Assembly: GCA_947495685.1 (NCBI GenBank)
Contig: CANLZY010000029.1
Location: forward strand, 1 to 63,242
DNA from: an uncultured Tropicimonas sp.
Lineage (GTDB): Bacteria; Pseudomonadota; Alphaproteobacteria; Rhodobacterales; Rhodobacteraceae
Direction of reading: 5' to 3'
DNA length: 63,242 nt
The number at the start of each line of letters is the position of its first letter. The stretch's first letter is position 1. Position numbers and translations under genes: made by a program. The notes under the pieces are model-generated. The model was given only the letters and a program-made list of their open reading frames with translations. It was not told the origin of the DNA and ran no database searches. Positions 1 through 9,464 of this stretch are shown here, in pieces.

Positions 1-77
1 ATGCGGCCGATTACTCGCTGGCCGAGCTGGTCAAGCTGAAATCCGTGCAGTCCTCGGGGAACGGTCGCGACAGCTGA
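1..77 (+). CDS. C-terminal end of an unidentified protein (cut by the window edge)
   Basis: An open frame enters from the left edge and ends at TGA 75-77, leaving about 24 residues that finish with VQSSGNGRDS. It is followed 30 bases later by a strong rho-independent terminator, which supports a real gene end. The visible peptide carries no recognisable motif. In related genomes a mismatch-repair gene can lie next to maeB, but nothing in these residues proves that identity, so the product is left open. Confidence 0.5.
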   Translation, partial: AADYSLAELVKLKSVQSSGNGRDS

Positions 78-106
78 TCCTCCGCCAAAGACACCCGCCG
101 CTCTCA

Positions 107-135
107 GGCCCGTCCCGAAAGGGGCGGGCCTTTTT
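107..135 (+). terminator. Rho-independent terminator
   Basis: A 10-bp stem (107-116 with 121-130, one G-T pair) closes a GAAA tetraloop and is followed directly by five T residues. It ends the partial gene at the left edge and separates it from maeB. Confidence 0.85.
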
Positions 136-279
136 CGGGTTGAGATTGGCAAGGCGGGCGGCGCTGGCAACCGGAACACCCGGATCCCACCGTTCCATCG
201 AGGCATGGCGGCAATCGCGACGCTTTCCCCGCCGCGGGCGATGGTCTAGCGGTGGTCCCAACGAATTGGAGAGCACACC

Positions 280-2559
280 ATGACCCAGGACACCGACGGC
301 AAAGCCCAAAGCCCCGCGCTGGATTACCACGAGTTTCCGCGCCCCGGAAAACTGGAAGTGCGCGCCACCAAGCCGCTGGCCAATAGCAGCGACCTGTCGC
401 GGGCTTATTCACCGGGTGTTGCCGAGGCTTGCATGGAAATTGCCGACACGCCCGCAACGGCCACACGGTTCACTTCCCGCGGAAACCTTGTTGCCGTTGT
501 CACCAACGGCACGGCGGTCCTGGGGTTGGGCAACATTGGTGCGCTGGCCTCCAAGCCGGTGATGGAGGGCAAGGCCGTCCTGTTCAAGAAGTTCGCCAAC
601 ATCGACTGTTTCGACCTTGAGGTGAACGAGTCCGACCCGGAAAAGCTTGCCGACATCGTTTGCGCGCTGGAGCCGACCTTCGGTGCCATCAACCTCGAAG
701 ACATCAAGGCGCCCGATTGTTTCATCGTCGAAAAGCTCTGCCGGGAGCGGATGGGAATTCCGGTGTTTCACGACGACCAGCACGGCACGGCCATTGTCGT
801 GGGCGCGGCCGCCACCAACGCATTGAGGGTCACCGGCCGGAGGTTCGAGGATATCAAGGTCGTCTCCACAGGCGGTGGTGCTGCGGGCATCGCCTGTCTG
901 AACATGCTGCTGAAGCTGGGCGTAAAGCGTGAAAACGTCTGGCTTTGCGACATCAAGGGGCTGGTCTATGACGGTCGCACCGAAGAAATGACCCCGCAAA
1001 AGCAGGGCTATGCCCAGGTCTCCGACCTTCGCAGCTTGGACCAGGTGATCGAAGGTGCGGACCTGTTCCTGGGCCTGTCCGGTCCACGGGTTCTGACTCA
1101 GGACATGGTAAAGAAGATGGCGGGCCGTCCCATCGTCTTTGCGCTCGCCAACCCGACGCCCGAGATCCTGCCCGAGGACGTTCGCGCAGTTGCGCCCGAT
1201 GCGATCATCGCAACAGGACGATCCGACTACCCCAACCAGGTCAACAACGTTCTGTGTTTCCCCTTCATCTTTCGCGGGGCACTCGACGTGGGTGCAACCG
1301 AGATCAACGATGCAATGCAGATCGGCTGCATCGAGGGGATTGCAGCGCTGGCGCGCGCCACTACATCGGCCGAGGCGGCGGCTGCCTACAAAGACGAGCA
1401 GATGGCGTTTGGCCCCGAATACCTGATCCCCAAACCCTTTGACCCACGCCTGATCGGCGTCGTGGCCAGCGCCGTGGCAAAGGCCGCGATGGAAAGCGGG
1501 GTTGCGACACGCCCGCTGGAGGATTTGGAGGCCTACAAGGAACAGCTTGACGGGTCGGTGTTCAAATCGGCGCTGCTGATGCGGCCGGTCTTTGCCGCCG
1601 CCGCAAAGGCTCAGCGCACGATCGTCTTTGCCGAGGGCGAGGACGAACGGGTTCTGCGGGCCGCAAACGCGATGCTGGAGGAAACCACCGACCTGCCCAT
1701 CCTGATTGGCCGACCGGATGTCGTGGAGGCACGATGCGAACGCGCGGGGCTGACGGTTCGCCCGGGGCGTGACTTCCGGCTGATCAACCCCGAGAACGAC
1801 CCCAACCACGGTGCCTATTGGCAGAACTACCATCAGGTCATGGCCCGGCGCGGCGTCACGCCGGACCTGGCCCGCACGATCATGCGGACCAACACCACCG
1901 CCATCGCGGCGATCATGGTGCACCGGGGCGAGGCCGACAGCATGATCTGCGGCACGTTTGGGCAATTCAAATGGCACCTGAACTATGTGACGCAACTGTT
2001 GCAGCAGGGCACCCACTACCCGGTGGCCGCGCTTTCGATGATGATTCTCGAGGACGGCCCGCTGTTCATTGCCGATACGCAGGTACATCAGCAGCCGACC
2101 CCGCAGCAACTGGCCGAAACCGCGCTCGGCTGCGCCCGGCATATCCGCCGCTTTGGCATCGAGCCAAAGATTGCGCTCTGCGCCTATTCGCAGTTTGGCA
2201 ACATGGACAGCGAAACCGGTATGCGGATGCGCGAGGCACTGAAGATCCTCGACAGCCGAAAGCCGGACTTCTGCTACGAGGGCGAAATGCACGTGGACGC
2301 CGCGCTCGACGAAACGATCCGTCACCGGCTGCTGCCGGACTCGCGGATGGCTGGACCGGCCAACGCCCTGATCTTTGCCAATGCCGACGCGGCCAGCGCC
2401 GTGCGCAACGTGCTCAAGATGAAGGCCGACGGGCTGGAGGTCGGACCGATCCTGATGGGCATGGGCAATCGGGCGCATGTGGTCACGCCGTCGATCACCG
2501 CACGTGGATTGCTGAACATGTCGGCCATCGCGGGTACGCCCGTGGCCCACTACAGCTGA
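280..2559 (+). CDS. maeB: NADP-dependent malic enzyme with phosphotransacetylase-like domain
   Basis: Converts malate to pyruvate and CO2 with reduction of NADP in the cytoplasm. The 759-residue length is that of the long MaeB form: a malic enzyme domain (about 1-430) followed by a phosphate acetyl/butyryltransferase-like domain (about 435-755), which in this family is regulatory. Visible motifs are [12 protein letters not shown] (Tyr43 region), the Lys-rich [11 protein letters not shown] segment near 96-105, the metal-binding acidic pair Glu140-Asp141 and DDQHGTA at 165-171, and a glycine-rich nucleotide loop near 197. The start is the ATG after GGAGAG. It is transcribed alone between a terminator and a TSUP permease gene. 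The identification is secure. Which effector the C-terminal domain senses cannot be seen. Confidence 0.96.
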   Translation: MTQDTDGKAQSPALDYHEFPRPGKLEVRATKPLANSSDLSRAYSPGVAEACMEIADTPATATRFTSRGNLVAVVTNGTAVLGLGNIGALASKPVMEGKAVLFKKFANIDCFDLEVNESDPEKLADIVCALEPTFGAINLEDIKAPDCFIVEKLCRERMGIPVFHDDQHGTAIVVGAAATNALRVTGRRFEDIKVVSTGGGAAGIACLNMLLKLGVKRENVWLCDIKGLVYDGRTEEMTPQKQGYAQVSDLRSLDQVIEGADLFLGLSGPRVLTQDMVKKMAGRPIVFALANPTPEILPEDVRAVAPDAIIATGRSDYPNQVNNVLCFPFIFRGALDVGATEINDAMQIGCIEGIAALARATTSAEAAAAYKDEQMAFGPEYLIPKPFDPRLIGVVASAVAKAAMESGVATRPLEDLEAYKEQLDGSVFKSALLMRPVFAAAAKAQRTIVFAEGEDERVLRAANAMLEETTDLPILIGRPDVVEARCERAGLTVRPGRDFRLINPENDPNHGAYWQNYHQVMARRGVTPDLARTIMRTNTTAIAAIMVHRGEADSMICGTFGQFKWHLNYVTQLLQQGTHYPVAALSMMILEDGPLFIADTQVHQQPTPQQLAETALGCARHIRRFGIEPKIALCAYSQFGNMDSETGMRMREALKILDSRKPDFCYEGEMHVDAALDETIRHRLLPDSRMAGPANALIFANADAASAVRNVLKMKADGLEVGPILMGMGNRAHVVTPSITARGLLNMSAIAGTPVAHYS

Positions 2560-2593
2560 CTGGGGTGCTGCGGCCGGTGTCGGCGACTGCACA

Positions 2594-3328
2594 ATGACCT
2601 GGGTCCTGCTGATTCTGGGGGCGGCCATCGGCGGCTTCGTCAATGGGTTGGCCGGGTTTGGCACCGCGATGTTCGCACTCAGCTTCTGGTTGCAGGTCTT
2701 GCCCCCGGCGCAGGCCGTGGCGGTCGTCGTCATGGTGTCGACCGTGACCGGGCTTCAGGGCATCTGGCTGGTGCGGCATGCAATCCTCGATCATCCCCGG
2801 CGGCTGGCGCGGTTCCTGCTGCCAGCGCTGGTCGGCATCCCGCTGGGAGTGATGGCGTTGTCCTGGCTCGAACCGCGCGGCCTCCGGTTGACCATCGCGG
2901 TGGTGATGCTGGCGTATGGCGGATTCTTTTCGCTGCGGCGCACCTTGCCCGCGCTTGACCGGCCAACCCCGCTGATCGACGCCCTGGTCGGGTTCGTTGG
3001 CGGGGTGATGGGCGGCGCGGCATCCCTGTCCGGGGTCGTTCCAACGATGTGGTGCGCCATGCGCCCATGGCCAAAGGCCGAGACCCGCGCCGTCCTGCAG
3101 CCGTTCAATGTGACAGTGCTGGCGCTGACGGCAGCGACCTTTGCCCTGCGCGGCGCCTACACCCCTGACACATTTGTGTTGATCGCCGTTGCCCTGCCGG
3201 TATCGATCCTGTCGGCGCAGGCAGGGATCACCGCGTTCCGGCACCTTCCCGACCCACTGTTCCGGCGCCTGATCATCGGGCTGATGCTGGTTTCGGGCGG
3301 GGCGCTTCTGTTGCGAGAGGCGTTCTGA
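2594..3328 (+). CDS. TauE/SafE (TSUP) family permease
   Basis: A 244-residue, almost entirely hydrophobic inner-membrane protein with the duplicated TSUP signature: GGFVNGLAGFGTAM near the start and GFVGGVMGGAASLSG near residue 135, each beginning a half of about four membrane helices. Members export or import sulfite, sulfoacetate and other small organic anions, and the substrate cannot be told from sequence. It follows maeB by 34 bases on the same strand and converges on a second, distantly related TSUP gene. No strong ribosome-binding site is visible before the ATG, so the exact start is slightly uncertain. Confidence 0.88.
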   Translation: MTWVLLILGAAIGGFVNGLAGFGTAMFALSFWLQVLPPAQAVAVVVMVSTVTGLQGIWLVRHAILDHPRRLARFLLPALVGIPLGVMALSWLEPRGLRLTIAVVMLAYGGFFSLRRTLPALDRPTPLIDALVGFVGGVMGGAASLSGVVPTMWCAMRPWPKAETRAVLQPFNVTVLALTAATFALRGAYTPDTFVLIAVALPVSILSAQAGITAFRHLPDPLFRRLIIGLMLVSGGALLLREAF

Positions 3329-3343
3329 CCGGCGCGGCCTCCG

Positions 3344-4087
3344 TCACTCGAACGCTTTGCGCAACAGGTTGATCCCCATGACGAAGAACGCGCCCAGCAT
3401 GACCTTTCGAAACAGTGTTTCGGACATGGCGTGCCGCAGACGCTCGCCGATGGCAAAGCCGACCAGCGCGGGTATCAACATCAGGCACGACATCCCGAGA
3501 ACCCGGGGGGGCAACTCACCCTGCGCCGCGTAACCAGATATCAGCGGCAGGCTGCCAACAAAGATCAACAACCCGCTGGCCCGGACAAATTCGTCCTTTG
3601 CCACCTTTCGGGCCGCCAGGTACAACGCCAGGGGCGGTGCCCAGACCGAGGTGAAGCCGCCCATCACACCAGCGATCACGCCGGCGATCGCTTGTGCACG
3701 ACGGTCCAGACGGGGCGGAAGTGCTGGAGGTTTTCCGATGGTATTGACCAGCACAAAGCAGACGATGGCGCCGCCCAGCATTGCCAGAAGCAACCGGTCG
3801 GGGGCATTTCGGCTGAGCACAACGGTCACGCCCACACTGACCATCAGCGCCACGCCAAAAACCCAGTAGCGACGGATCGCCCCCAACACGTTGCCAGACC
3901 GATGAACCTGCCAGGCATTGGTGACGACCATCGGAATCAGGATCAGCGCGATCGCCAGACGCGGATCGAGCCGCAGCGTCATGATGGCAAGTGCGGTGGT
4001 CGGAAGGCCCATGCCCACAGTGCCCTTCACGACCCCGGCCGTCAGAAAGGCTGCGAGCAGCAGGATCACGTCGGCGGGTTCGCTCAT
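3344..4087 (-). CDS. TauE/SafE (TSUP) family permease, second copy
   Basis: A 247-residue polytopic inner-membrane protein. The two half-repeats are recognisable as GVVKGTVGMGLPTTAL near residue 18 and GVIAGVMGGFTSVWAPP near residue 138. It is only about 15 bp from the stop of the convergent TSUP gene, yet the two proteins are diverged in sequence, so this is not a recent local duplication. The function is probably export or uptake of a small organic or sulfur-containing anion. It is transcribed away from the kinase/nth pair and could share their promoter (107-base gap to the kinase stop). Confidence 0.86.
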   Translation of the reverse strand: MSEPADVILLLAAFLTAGVVKGTVGMGLPTTALAIMTLRLDPRLAIALILIPMVVTNAWQVHRSGNVLGAIRRYWVFGVALMVSVGVTVVLSRNAPDRLLLAMLGGAIVCFVLVNTIGKPPALPPRLDRRAQAIAGVIAGVMGGFTSVWAPPLALYLAARKVAKDEFVRASGLLIFVGSLPLISGYAAQGELPPRVLGMSCLMLIPALVGFAIGERLRHAMSETLFRKVMLGAFFVMGINLLRKAFE

Positions 4088-4194
4088 GCGTCACCTTGCC
4101 CGCAGGTTCAGGTGGAACACAAGGCAGCTTGGCGATGGCTGGCGTCGTCTGAGCGGCGCGCCCACTCAAACCCCATGGGCACGCAGATCGCTGC

Positions 4195-5187
4195 TCAGAT
4201 CAGGCCGGCCTGGTGGAACAGGTCGATGGTATCCGTCTCGGGACGCGGCCCCATATGCGAGATGACCTCGCCTGCGCAGACCACGCCCATTCGTCCACAG
4301 GTCATCAGATCCCGCCCGGTCGACAAGCCGTACAGCAAACCTGCCGCAAACTGGTCGCCGGCGCCGGTTGCGTCCACCGGTGTGACCTCGTGGACCGGCA
4401 CCTCGACAGCGTCTTCGCCAGATATCAGGATCACGTCGTCGCCAGACCGGGTACAGACCACCAGGTCGCACACCGCGCGCGCTTGCGCCAAGGCCTCGTC
4501 CAGAATGTCGGTCTCGTACAGCGACAACCACTCGTGAGAATTGCCGATCACGTAGTCCATCTCGTTTTCCATGAGCGACCGGAAGTCAGCGCGGTGGCGG
4601 TCAACACAGAACGGGTCGGACAGGGCAATGCCCGCCTTGCCGCCCGCCGCCTTGCAAAGGCGAGAGGCCTTCAAGAACGCTTCCTTGCCCTTGTCCTTGT
4701 CAAAGAGATACCCCTCGAGGAACAGCAGGTCGGCTGCGCTTGCTACTGCATCCGGCACATCCTCGGACCCGACTTCGGCGGAAATGCCAAGATAGGTGTT
4801 CATCGACCGCTCTCCGTCCGGCGAGACAAAGATCATCGACCGCGAGGTCGGAAGCTCGCCGTTCGGAACCGGCGGGTTGACGAAATCCGTTCCGTCAGCG
4901 GCCAGTGCCTCGGCATAGTACCGCCCCAGGGCATCGTCATGGACACGCCCCATGAAGGCCGTCTTGAGGCCAAGGCGTCCCAAACCCGCCAACGTGTTGG
5001 CCACCGAGCCACCCGGCGCCTGCCTGCGGTCGTTCATCGCGGCATAGAGGATCTCGCCCCGTTCACGGTCGATCAGCTGCATGATGCCTTTCTCGATCCC
5101 CATGATATCGAGAAAGCTGTCATCGGAATGGGACAACACATCGACAATCGCGTTGCCGATGCCGACAACCTGGTATTTCGGGCTCAT
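4195..5187 (-). CDS. PfkB-family sugar/adenosine kinase
   Basis: A cytoplasmic ribokinase-fold kinase of 330 residues. The N-terminal half has the PfkB substrate-side glycines (PGGSVANTLAGLGRLG). The C-terminal PfkB signature DATGAGDQFAAGLL carries the catalytic Asp and the anion hole. Homologues in this order are usually called adenosine kinase, which would salvage adenosine to AMP, but carbohydrate substrates are possible. The ATG at 5187 is chosen because it overlaps the nth stop codon as ATGA and is preceded by GGAAGG, so the kinase is probably translated by coupling to nth. A longer frame upstream lies inside nth and is rejected. Confidence 0.9.
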   Translation of the reverse strand: MSPKYQVVGIGNAIVDVLSHSDDSFLDIMGIEKGIMQLIDRERGEILYAAMNDRRQAPGGSVANTLAGLGRLGLKTAFMGRVHDDALGRYYAEALAADGTDFVNPPVPNGELPTSRSMIFVSPDGERSMNTYLGISAEVGSEDVPDAVASAADLLFLEGYLFDKDKGKEAFLKASRLCKAAGGKAGIALSDPFCVDRHRADFRSLMENEMDYVIGNSHEWLSLYETDILDEALAQARAVCDLVVCTRSGDDVILISGEDAVEVPVHEVTPVDATGAGDQFAAGLLYGLSTGRDLMTCGRMGVVCAGEVISHMGPRPETDTIDLFHQAGLI

Positions 5188-5825
5188 TCGACGCCTTCCT
5201 TCGGGCAAAATTCCTCGATCACGCAAACCGAGCAGTTGGGGTTTCGCGCCTTGCAAACATAGCGGCCGTGCAGGATCAACCAATGGTGCGCATGATGTTG
5301 AAAGTCAGCCGGAATGTTGTCTTCGATGGCACGCTCCACGGCCACCACATCCTTGCCCGGCGCAATTCCCGTGCGATTGCCGACCCGGAAGATATGGGTG
5401 TCGACGGCCTGGGTCGGCATGCCCCACCACATGTTGAGCACCACGTTGGCCGTCTTGCGGCCCACGCCCGGAAGGCTTTCCAGCGCCGCGCGGCTGTTGG
5501 GCACCTCGCCGCCGAAGTCATCGACCAGGATGCGGCTCATCTTCATCACGTTCTTGGCCTTGTTGCGGAAAAGCCCGATGGTCTTGATATGCTCGATCAA
5601 CTGCTCCTCGCCCAGCTCCAGCATCTCCTGCGGCGTGGAAACGCGGGCGAACAGGTCACGGGTCGCCCGATTGACTCCCTTGTCCGTGGCCTGCGCCGAC
5701 AGCGCGACCGCCACCAGCAACGTGTAGGCATTGGTGTGATCCAACTCACCTTTCGGCTCGGGATCGCTCTCCCGAAACCGTTCGAAGATCTGGCGCAGAG
5801 TGCCATAGGGGAGTTGTTTGACCAT
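5184..5825 (-). CDS. nth: Endonuclease III (base-excision DNA glycosylase/AP lyase)
   Basis: Removes oxidised pyrimidines and cleaves the abasic site. The 213-residue length matches the family. The helix-hairpin-helix LPGVGRKTANVV contains the catalytic Lys, and the following VDTHIFRV contains the catalytic Asp. The C-terminus has the 4Fe-4S ligand spacing C-x6-C-x2-C-x5-C (CKARNPNCSVCVIEEFC). The start at MVKQLPYG is preferred because it gives the usual length, while an upstream in-frame ATG would add 29 low-complexity basic residues. It is the first gene of a two-gene unit with the PfkB kinase. Confidence 0.95.
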   Translation of the reverse strand: MVKQLPYGTLRQIFERFRESDPEPKGELDHTNAYTLLVAVALSAQATDKGVNRATRDLFARVSTPQEMLELGEEQLIEHIKTIGLFRNKAKNVMKMSRILVDDFGGEVPNSRAALESLPGVGRKTANVVLNMWWGMPTQAVDTHIFRVGNRTGIAPGKDVVAVERAIEDNIPADFQHHAHHWLILHGRYVCKARNPNCSVCVIEEFCPKEGVE

Positions 5826-5952
5826 CCGGTGCCTCTTGTGCTGACGCCACCGGTTTAGCCGGATCGGGCGCGGATGCAACGCAACCCGCAGGAATCGGGT
5901 CGCATCGATCACCGGCCAGACATAGGTTTGAGGAAATCAGGGAACAGGACCG

Positions 5953-6798
5953 ATGACCGCCGACACAAGCTACCATTACAACGTCATGCGCCGTGCACTG
6001 GACGAAATCGACACCAGCACCGAGGCCGGCACGCCCCTCTCCTTGGAGGCGCTGGCCGATCGGATGCAGATGAGCCCGGCGCATTTTCAACGACTGTTCA
6101 GCCAATGGGTGGGCGTTTCGCCAAAGCGCTATCAACAATATCTGGCCTTGGATCAGGCCCGGGTGCTGCTGCGGGACCGGTTCACCACCCTGGAAGCCGC
6201 CGATGCCGTTGGGCTGTCCGGCACGGGCCGGCTGCATGACATGTTCCTGCGATGGGAATCGATGAGTCCCGGCGACTATGCCAGCGGAGGCCAGGGGCTG
6301 GAAATCAATTGGGCATGGTTCGACAGCCCGTTTGGCCCGGCGTTGGTCATGGGAACCGAACGGGGGATCTGTGGCATCGGCTTCGCCGCCGAAACTGGCA
6401 CGGACGCCGCGATGACGGACCTCATGTCCCGCTGGCCACAGGCCCGTTTTACCGAAAACGAGGCAGCGCTCGCACCATGGGTGAAGGCTGCCTTCGGCGC
6501 CACCGACGGAGAAGCCCGCCTGGTGCTGATCGGCGCGCCGTTCCAGATCAAGGTTTGGGAAGCGTTGCTTGCCATCCCAACCGGCCACGTCACGACCTAT
6601 TCGGAAATTGCCCGTCATATCGGCAACCCGCGCGCCGTTCGCGCCGTTGGCACGGCCGTGGGCCGCAACCCGATCTCGTGGTTGATCCCGTGCCATCGCG
6701 CCATCCGAAAGTCCGGTGGGTTGGGCGGATACCACTGGGGCCTGCCAGTCAAACGCGCCCTGCTGGCATGGGAAGCCGCCCGGGTCGATGCCGACTGA
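5953..6798 (+). CDS. ada: AraC-type HTH / O6-methylguanine-DNA methyltransferase fusion (Ada C-terminal type)
   Basis: Direct-reversal DNA repair protein of 281 residues. Residues 5-105 form an AraC-type DNA-binding domain with two helix-turn-helix units (LEALADRMQMSPAHFQRLF). Residues 115-275 form the alkyltransferase, with the active-site motif PCHRAI (Cys247) and the downstream GGYHWGLPVKRALL segment. The N-terminal metal-binding methylphosphotriester domain of full Ada is absent, so the protein cannot be switched on by that route. Whether it regulates transcription or only repairs DNA is uncertain. It is divergent from nth, so two DNA-repair genes sit back to back. Confidence 0.93.
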   Translation: MTADTSYHYNVMRRALDEIDTSTEAGTPLSLEALADRMQMSPAHFQRLFSQWVGVSPKRYQQYLALDQARVLLRDRFTTLEAADAVGLSGTGRLHDMFLRWESMSPGDYASGGQGLEINWAWFDSPFGPALVMGTERGICGIGFAAETGTDAAMTDLMSRWPQARFTENEAALAPWVKAAFGATDGEARLVLIGAPFQIKVWEALLAIPTGHVTTYSEIARHIGNPRAVRAVGTAVGRNPISWLIPCHRAIRKSGGLGGYHWGLPVKRALLAWEAARVDAD

Positions 6799-6921
6799 CA
6801 TTCTGGGCCAATGTGCGCAAGAAATCGCCACATATCAGGATAGTGGCTGCCAATGGTCGCAAGGTGTCCTATCAAGGGGGCACAAACAAAAAACCTGAAA
6901 AGACCCAACGAGGCACAGAGC

Positions 6922-7575
6922 ATGACCATCCGGATTCCCCTAACCCTGACTGTCTGCGGCACGCTTGCACTGACGGCCTGCACAGACCCGTCCCAACTGG
7001 ACCCGAACAAGAACTACACCCGAGATTCCGCAATTGTCGGCGGCGCACTTGGTGCCGTGGCCGGGCTTGCAGCCGGCGGTGGCCAGGCCAAGAGCGCGGT
7101 CATCGGCGCAGCCGTTGGCGCCGGCGTCGGTGCGATTGCCGGCAATCAGATGGACAAGCAGGCCGCTGCCTTGCGCCAGACGATCTCGGACGACCGCATC
7201 GTCATAAACCAGCAGGGCGACGTGCTGATCGTCACCTTGCCACAGGACATCCTGTTTGACGTCGACAGCACAGCCGTGCGCGGCGGGCTTCAGGGGGACC
7301 TCGCCGCATTGGCGACCAACCTGAACCAATATCCGAACACCACCGCCGAAATCATCGGACACACCGACAACACTGGCGAGGCCGCCTACAATCAGGATCT
7401 GTCCGTCCGCCGGGCGCAGTCTGTTGCCGGCATCATCACCGCCAACGGCGTCATATCCACCCGCGTTTCGGCCACTGGTCGGGGCGAGGACGCTCCAGTT
7501 GCCTCCAACCTCACAGAAGAAGGTCGAGCGCAGAACCGCCGGGTGGACATCATCATCCGCCCCGACAGCGTCTGA
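6922..7575 (+). CDS. OmpA-family peptidoglycan-binding outer-membrane lipoprotein
   Basis: A 217-residue lipoprotein. The signal peptide ends in the lipobox LTAC, making Cys20 the lipidated residue. A glycine-zipper segment (about 37-75, AIVGGALGAVAGLAAGGG) follows, as in YiaD-like proteins. The C-terminal OmpA domain (about 105-213) contains GHTDNTG and NRRVDI, whose Asp and Arg bind diaminopimelate. It probably tethers the outer membrane to the cell wall. The ATG at 6922 is used because it begins the signal peptide, while upstream in-frame residues are charged and have no signal character. A very strong terminator follows. Confidence 0.92.
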   Translation: MTIRIPLTLTVCGTLALTACTDPSQLDPNKNYTRDSAIVGGALGAVAGLAAGGGQAKSAVIGAAVGAGVGAIAGNQMDKQAAALRQTISDDRIVINQQGDVLIVTLPQDILFDVDSTAVRGGLQGDLAALATNLNQYPNTTAEIIGHTDNTGEAAYNQDLSVRRAQSVAGIITANGVISTRVSATGRGEDAPVASNLTEEGRAQNRRVDIIIRPDSV

Positions 7576-7617
7576 TCCAGAGGCCAAGGACCGCCGGGTC
7601 ACCCCGGTCATTGGGCC

Positions 7618-7654
7618 AAATGCGCCCCGGCGAAAGCCGGGGCGCATTTGCATT
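7618..7654 (+). terminator. Rho-independent terminator of the OmpA-lipoprotein gene
   Basis: A perfect 14-bp stem (7618-7631 with 7636-7649) closes a GAAA tetraloop and ends in TTT with a mixed T-rich tail. The A and T ends make it potentially active in both directions. Confidence 0.85.
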
Positions 7655-7805
7655 GTTGTGTTCCCGTCTCCTCGAACCACCAAACCGGCCATTGGCACGG
7701 CAGGATCCTCGTTTCGACCCATTGCCGCGTCCTCTTGGCTGAAGTAGCCGCCGCGACATGCCGAGACCGCGACAACGGGATCGACTTGCTCGTCCCGCAA
7801 TTTGG

Positions 7806-7824
7806 TGGTCAAATATTCTGACCA
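7806..7824. promoter_or_regulatory. Candidate operator of the GntR regulator
   Basis: TGGTCAAATATTCTGACCA is a 6-bp inverted repeat around a 7-base spacer, ending 17 bases before the ATG of the GntR gene. FadR/PdhR/LldR-type regulators are known to bind TGGTnnnACCA-like dyads, so autoregulation is a reasonable inference. Confidence 0.5.
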
Positions 7825-7841
7825 ATCCGAGCAGGTCTTCA

Positions 7842-8609
7842 ATGCCATTCAGCCCTATCGAATCCGAAAAACTCAGCGCCGCCGTGGTCGACCAGATCGA
7901 ACTGTTGATCCTGCGCGGTGTCCTGCACCCGGCTGAAAGGCTTCCGGCCGAACGTGAGCTTGCAGAACGTCTTGGCGTGTCCCGTCCATCCCTCCGCGAA
8001 GCCCTGTCCGAATTGGAATCCCGCGGTCTGATCCAGCGGCGCGCCGGGGCCGGGATCTTCGTGGCCGATGTTCTGGGGCCAGCGTTCTCCGATCCGTTGA
8101 TCCGCCTGTTCTCGTCTCATGACGAAGCCGTCTTCGACTACATCGCCTTTCGCCGCGACCTCGAAGGGCTCGCGGCGGAGCGTGCCGCGCGCCTTGGGTC
8201 CGACACCGACGTCGCCGTGATCGCGGAGATCTTTCAGCAGATGGAAACCGCGCATTCAAACCGATCCGGGTCTGAAGAGGCCCGACTGGATGCGGATTTT
8301 CACATGGCCATCATCGAGGCCGGCCACAACCTCGTCATGCTGCACATGATGCGGGCGATGTATCACCTGCTGCGCGAGGGCGTATTCTACAACCGAAAGG
8401 CCATGTTCCGGCAACGCACAACCCGGGCTGCCTTGCTCGACCAACACCGTGCGATCTTCCACGCGATCCAGGCGCGGGACGAAGCCGGAGCACGAAAGGC
8501 CGTTGAAACCCATCTGGACTATGTCGAGCAGGCAATGCTCGATCTCCGTCGCGCCGAGCACAACGAAATGATCGCCCGGCAACGGCTTCAACACGCTTCC
8601 AAGACCTGA
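7842..8609 (+). CDS. GntR-family transcriptional regulator, FadR (FCD) subfamily
   Basis: A 255-residue cytoplasmic repressor. The winged helix at the N-terminus contains the GntR signature LPAERELAERLGVSRPSLREAL. The C-terminal all-helical FCD domain shows the metal-ligand pattern Asp...His...His (DADFHMAIIEAGHN, LDQHRAIFHAI, ETHLDY). Such proteins typically sense organic acids such as lactate, pyruvate or glycolate. No metabolic gene of that kind is adjacent, so its target may lie elsewhere. The start chosen is the ATG after the dyad. An upstream in-frame ATG at 7758 would run through the probable operator and is rejected. Confidence 0.9.
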   Translation: MPFSPIESEKLSAAVVDQIELLILRGVLHPAERLPAERELAERLGVSRPSLREALSELESRGLIQRRAGAGIFVADVLGPAFSDPLIRLFSSHDEAVFDYIAFRRDLEGLAAERAARLGSDTDVAVIAEIFQQMETAHSNRSGSEEARLDADFHMAIIEAGHNLVMLHMMRAMYHLLREGVFYNRKAMFRQRTTRAALLDQHRAIFHAIQARDEAGARKAVETHLDYVEQAMLDLRRAEHNEMIARQRLQHASKT

Positions 8610-8838
8610 TCTGGCCATTTCGGGAACGTCGAGCCGTACCCGGTCGGCGATCCTGCCCTTGGATCATGGACGATCCTTTACGGTTGGAGGTGTCGCGACT
8701 GGCCCGAAATCATTTGGGTGGCGGCCCCACTGGCGATCGGCCTCGCCGCTAGGACAGAAACGTCTTCGGTGGCCTTGTTGACCTGACGACCCGCAGGGTC
8801 TCTGCCCCAACGCGTTCGACGTCGGTGCCTCTGCACAA

Positions 8839-8873
8839 AATAAAAGTCCCGCAAGCAGCGATGCCAGCGGGAC
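8839..8873 (-). terminator. Terminator of the F0 ATP synthase operon
   Basis: On the minus strand GTCCCGC (8873-8867) pairs with GCGGGAC (8852-8846) and is followed by TTTTATTTTG. It lies about 30 bases past the atpF stop, the expected end of the operon. Confidence 0.75.
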
Positions 8874-8903
8874 AGATCTTGTTTCCGGTGTACAGCTATC
8901 AGG

Positions 8904-9464
8904 TCAGTGGAGCTTGGCTTCCACAACCTTGATGCTGTCCTCGATCATGGCCGAAGCATCAGAGCCGGACATCCCCTTGGCAACCACGTTGGCCGCCGCG
9001 GCAATGGCAACATTCACTGCACTGTCACGGACTTCCTTGACAGCAGAAGCCTCGGCAGAAGCAATCTGGTCCTGAGCAGCCTGAAGACGGCGCGCGATGG
9101 ATTTCTCCAGTTCCAGCGTCGCCTGCCGAGCAGATTCCTCCGCGTCGGTCCTGGCCTGACTGACAATCAGGTCGGCCTGTTCGGCAACGTCACGCTGTTT
9201 GCGCTCGAACTGTGCCAGAATGGTCTGCGCTTCTTCGCGCAAGGCACGGGCCTCGTCCAGATCGCTCCGGATCGAATCCGCCCGGTCATCCAGCATCTTG
9301 CCCAACATGCCGGGCACCTTGAAGTAGACCAGCACGCCGATGAACACGAGGAACGCCAGCAACACCACGAAGTCGGTGTTGCCAAGGCTGAAAAAGGGGC
9401 CGGACGCGGCAAAGGCCGGTGCGCCAATCCCCGAAAGGGCTGCGGTCAATGCAATCCTGCGCAT
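8904..9464 (-). CDS. atpF: ATP synthase F0 subunit b
   Basis: Peripheral-stalk subunit of 186 residues. It has an N-terminal membrane anchor (about 28-47, VVLLAFLVFIGVLVYF) and a long, highly charged coiled-coil region (DDRADSIRSDLDEARALREE) that reaches F1. The N-terminal [19 protein letters not shown] stretch looks like a signal peptide, as is common for b subunits in this order. The stop of atpF' and this ATG overlap as TGATG. A GTG one codon upstream is also possible. It is the last gene of the F0 operon; the F1 genes are not in this window. Confidence 0.93.
   Translation of the reverse strand: MRRIALTAALSGIGAPAFAASGPFFSLGNTDFVVLLAFLVFIGVLVYFKVPGMLGKMLDDRADSIRSDLDEARALREEAQTILAQFERKQRDVAEQADLIVSQARTDAEESARQATLELEKSIARRLQAAQDQIASAEASAVKEVRDSAVNVAIAAAANVVAKGMSGSDASAMIEDSIKVVEAKLH

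Noticed and set aside
409-2733. A 774-residue open frame on the minus strand opposite maeB
   Set aside because: It is antisense to an unmistakable gene, has no domain or ribosome-binding site, and has the His/Gln/Arg-rich composition typical of shadow frames in GC-rich DNA.
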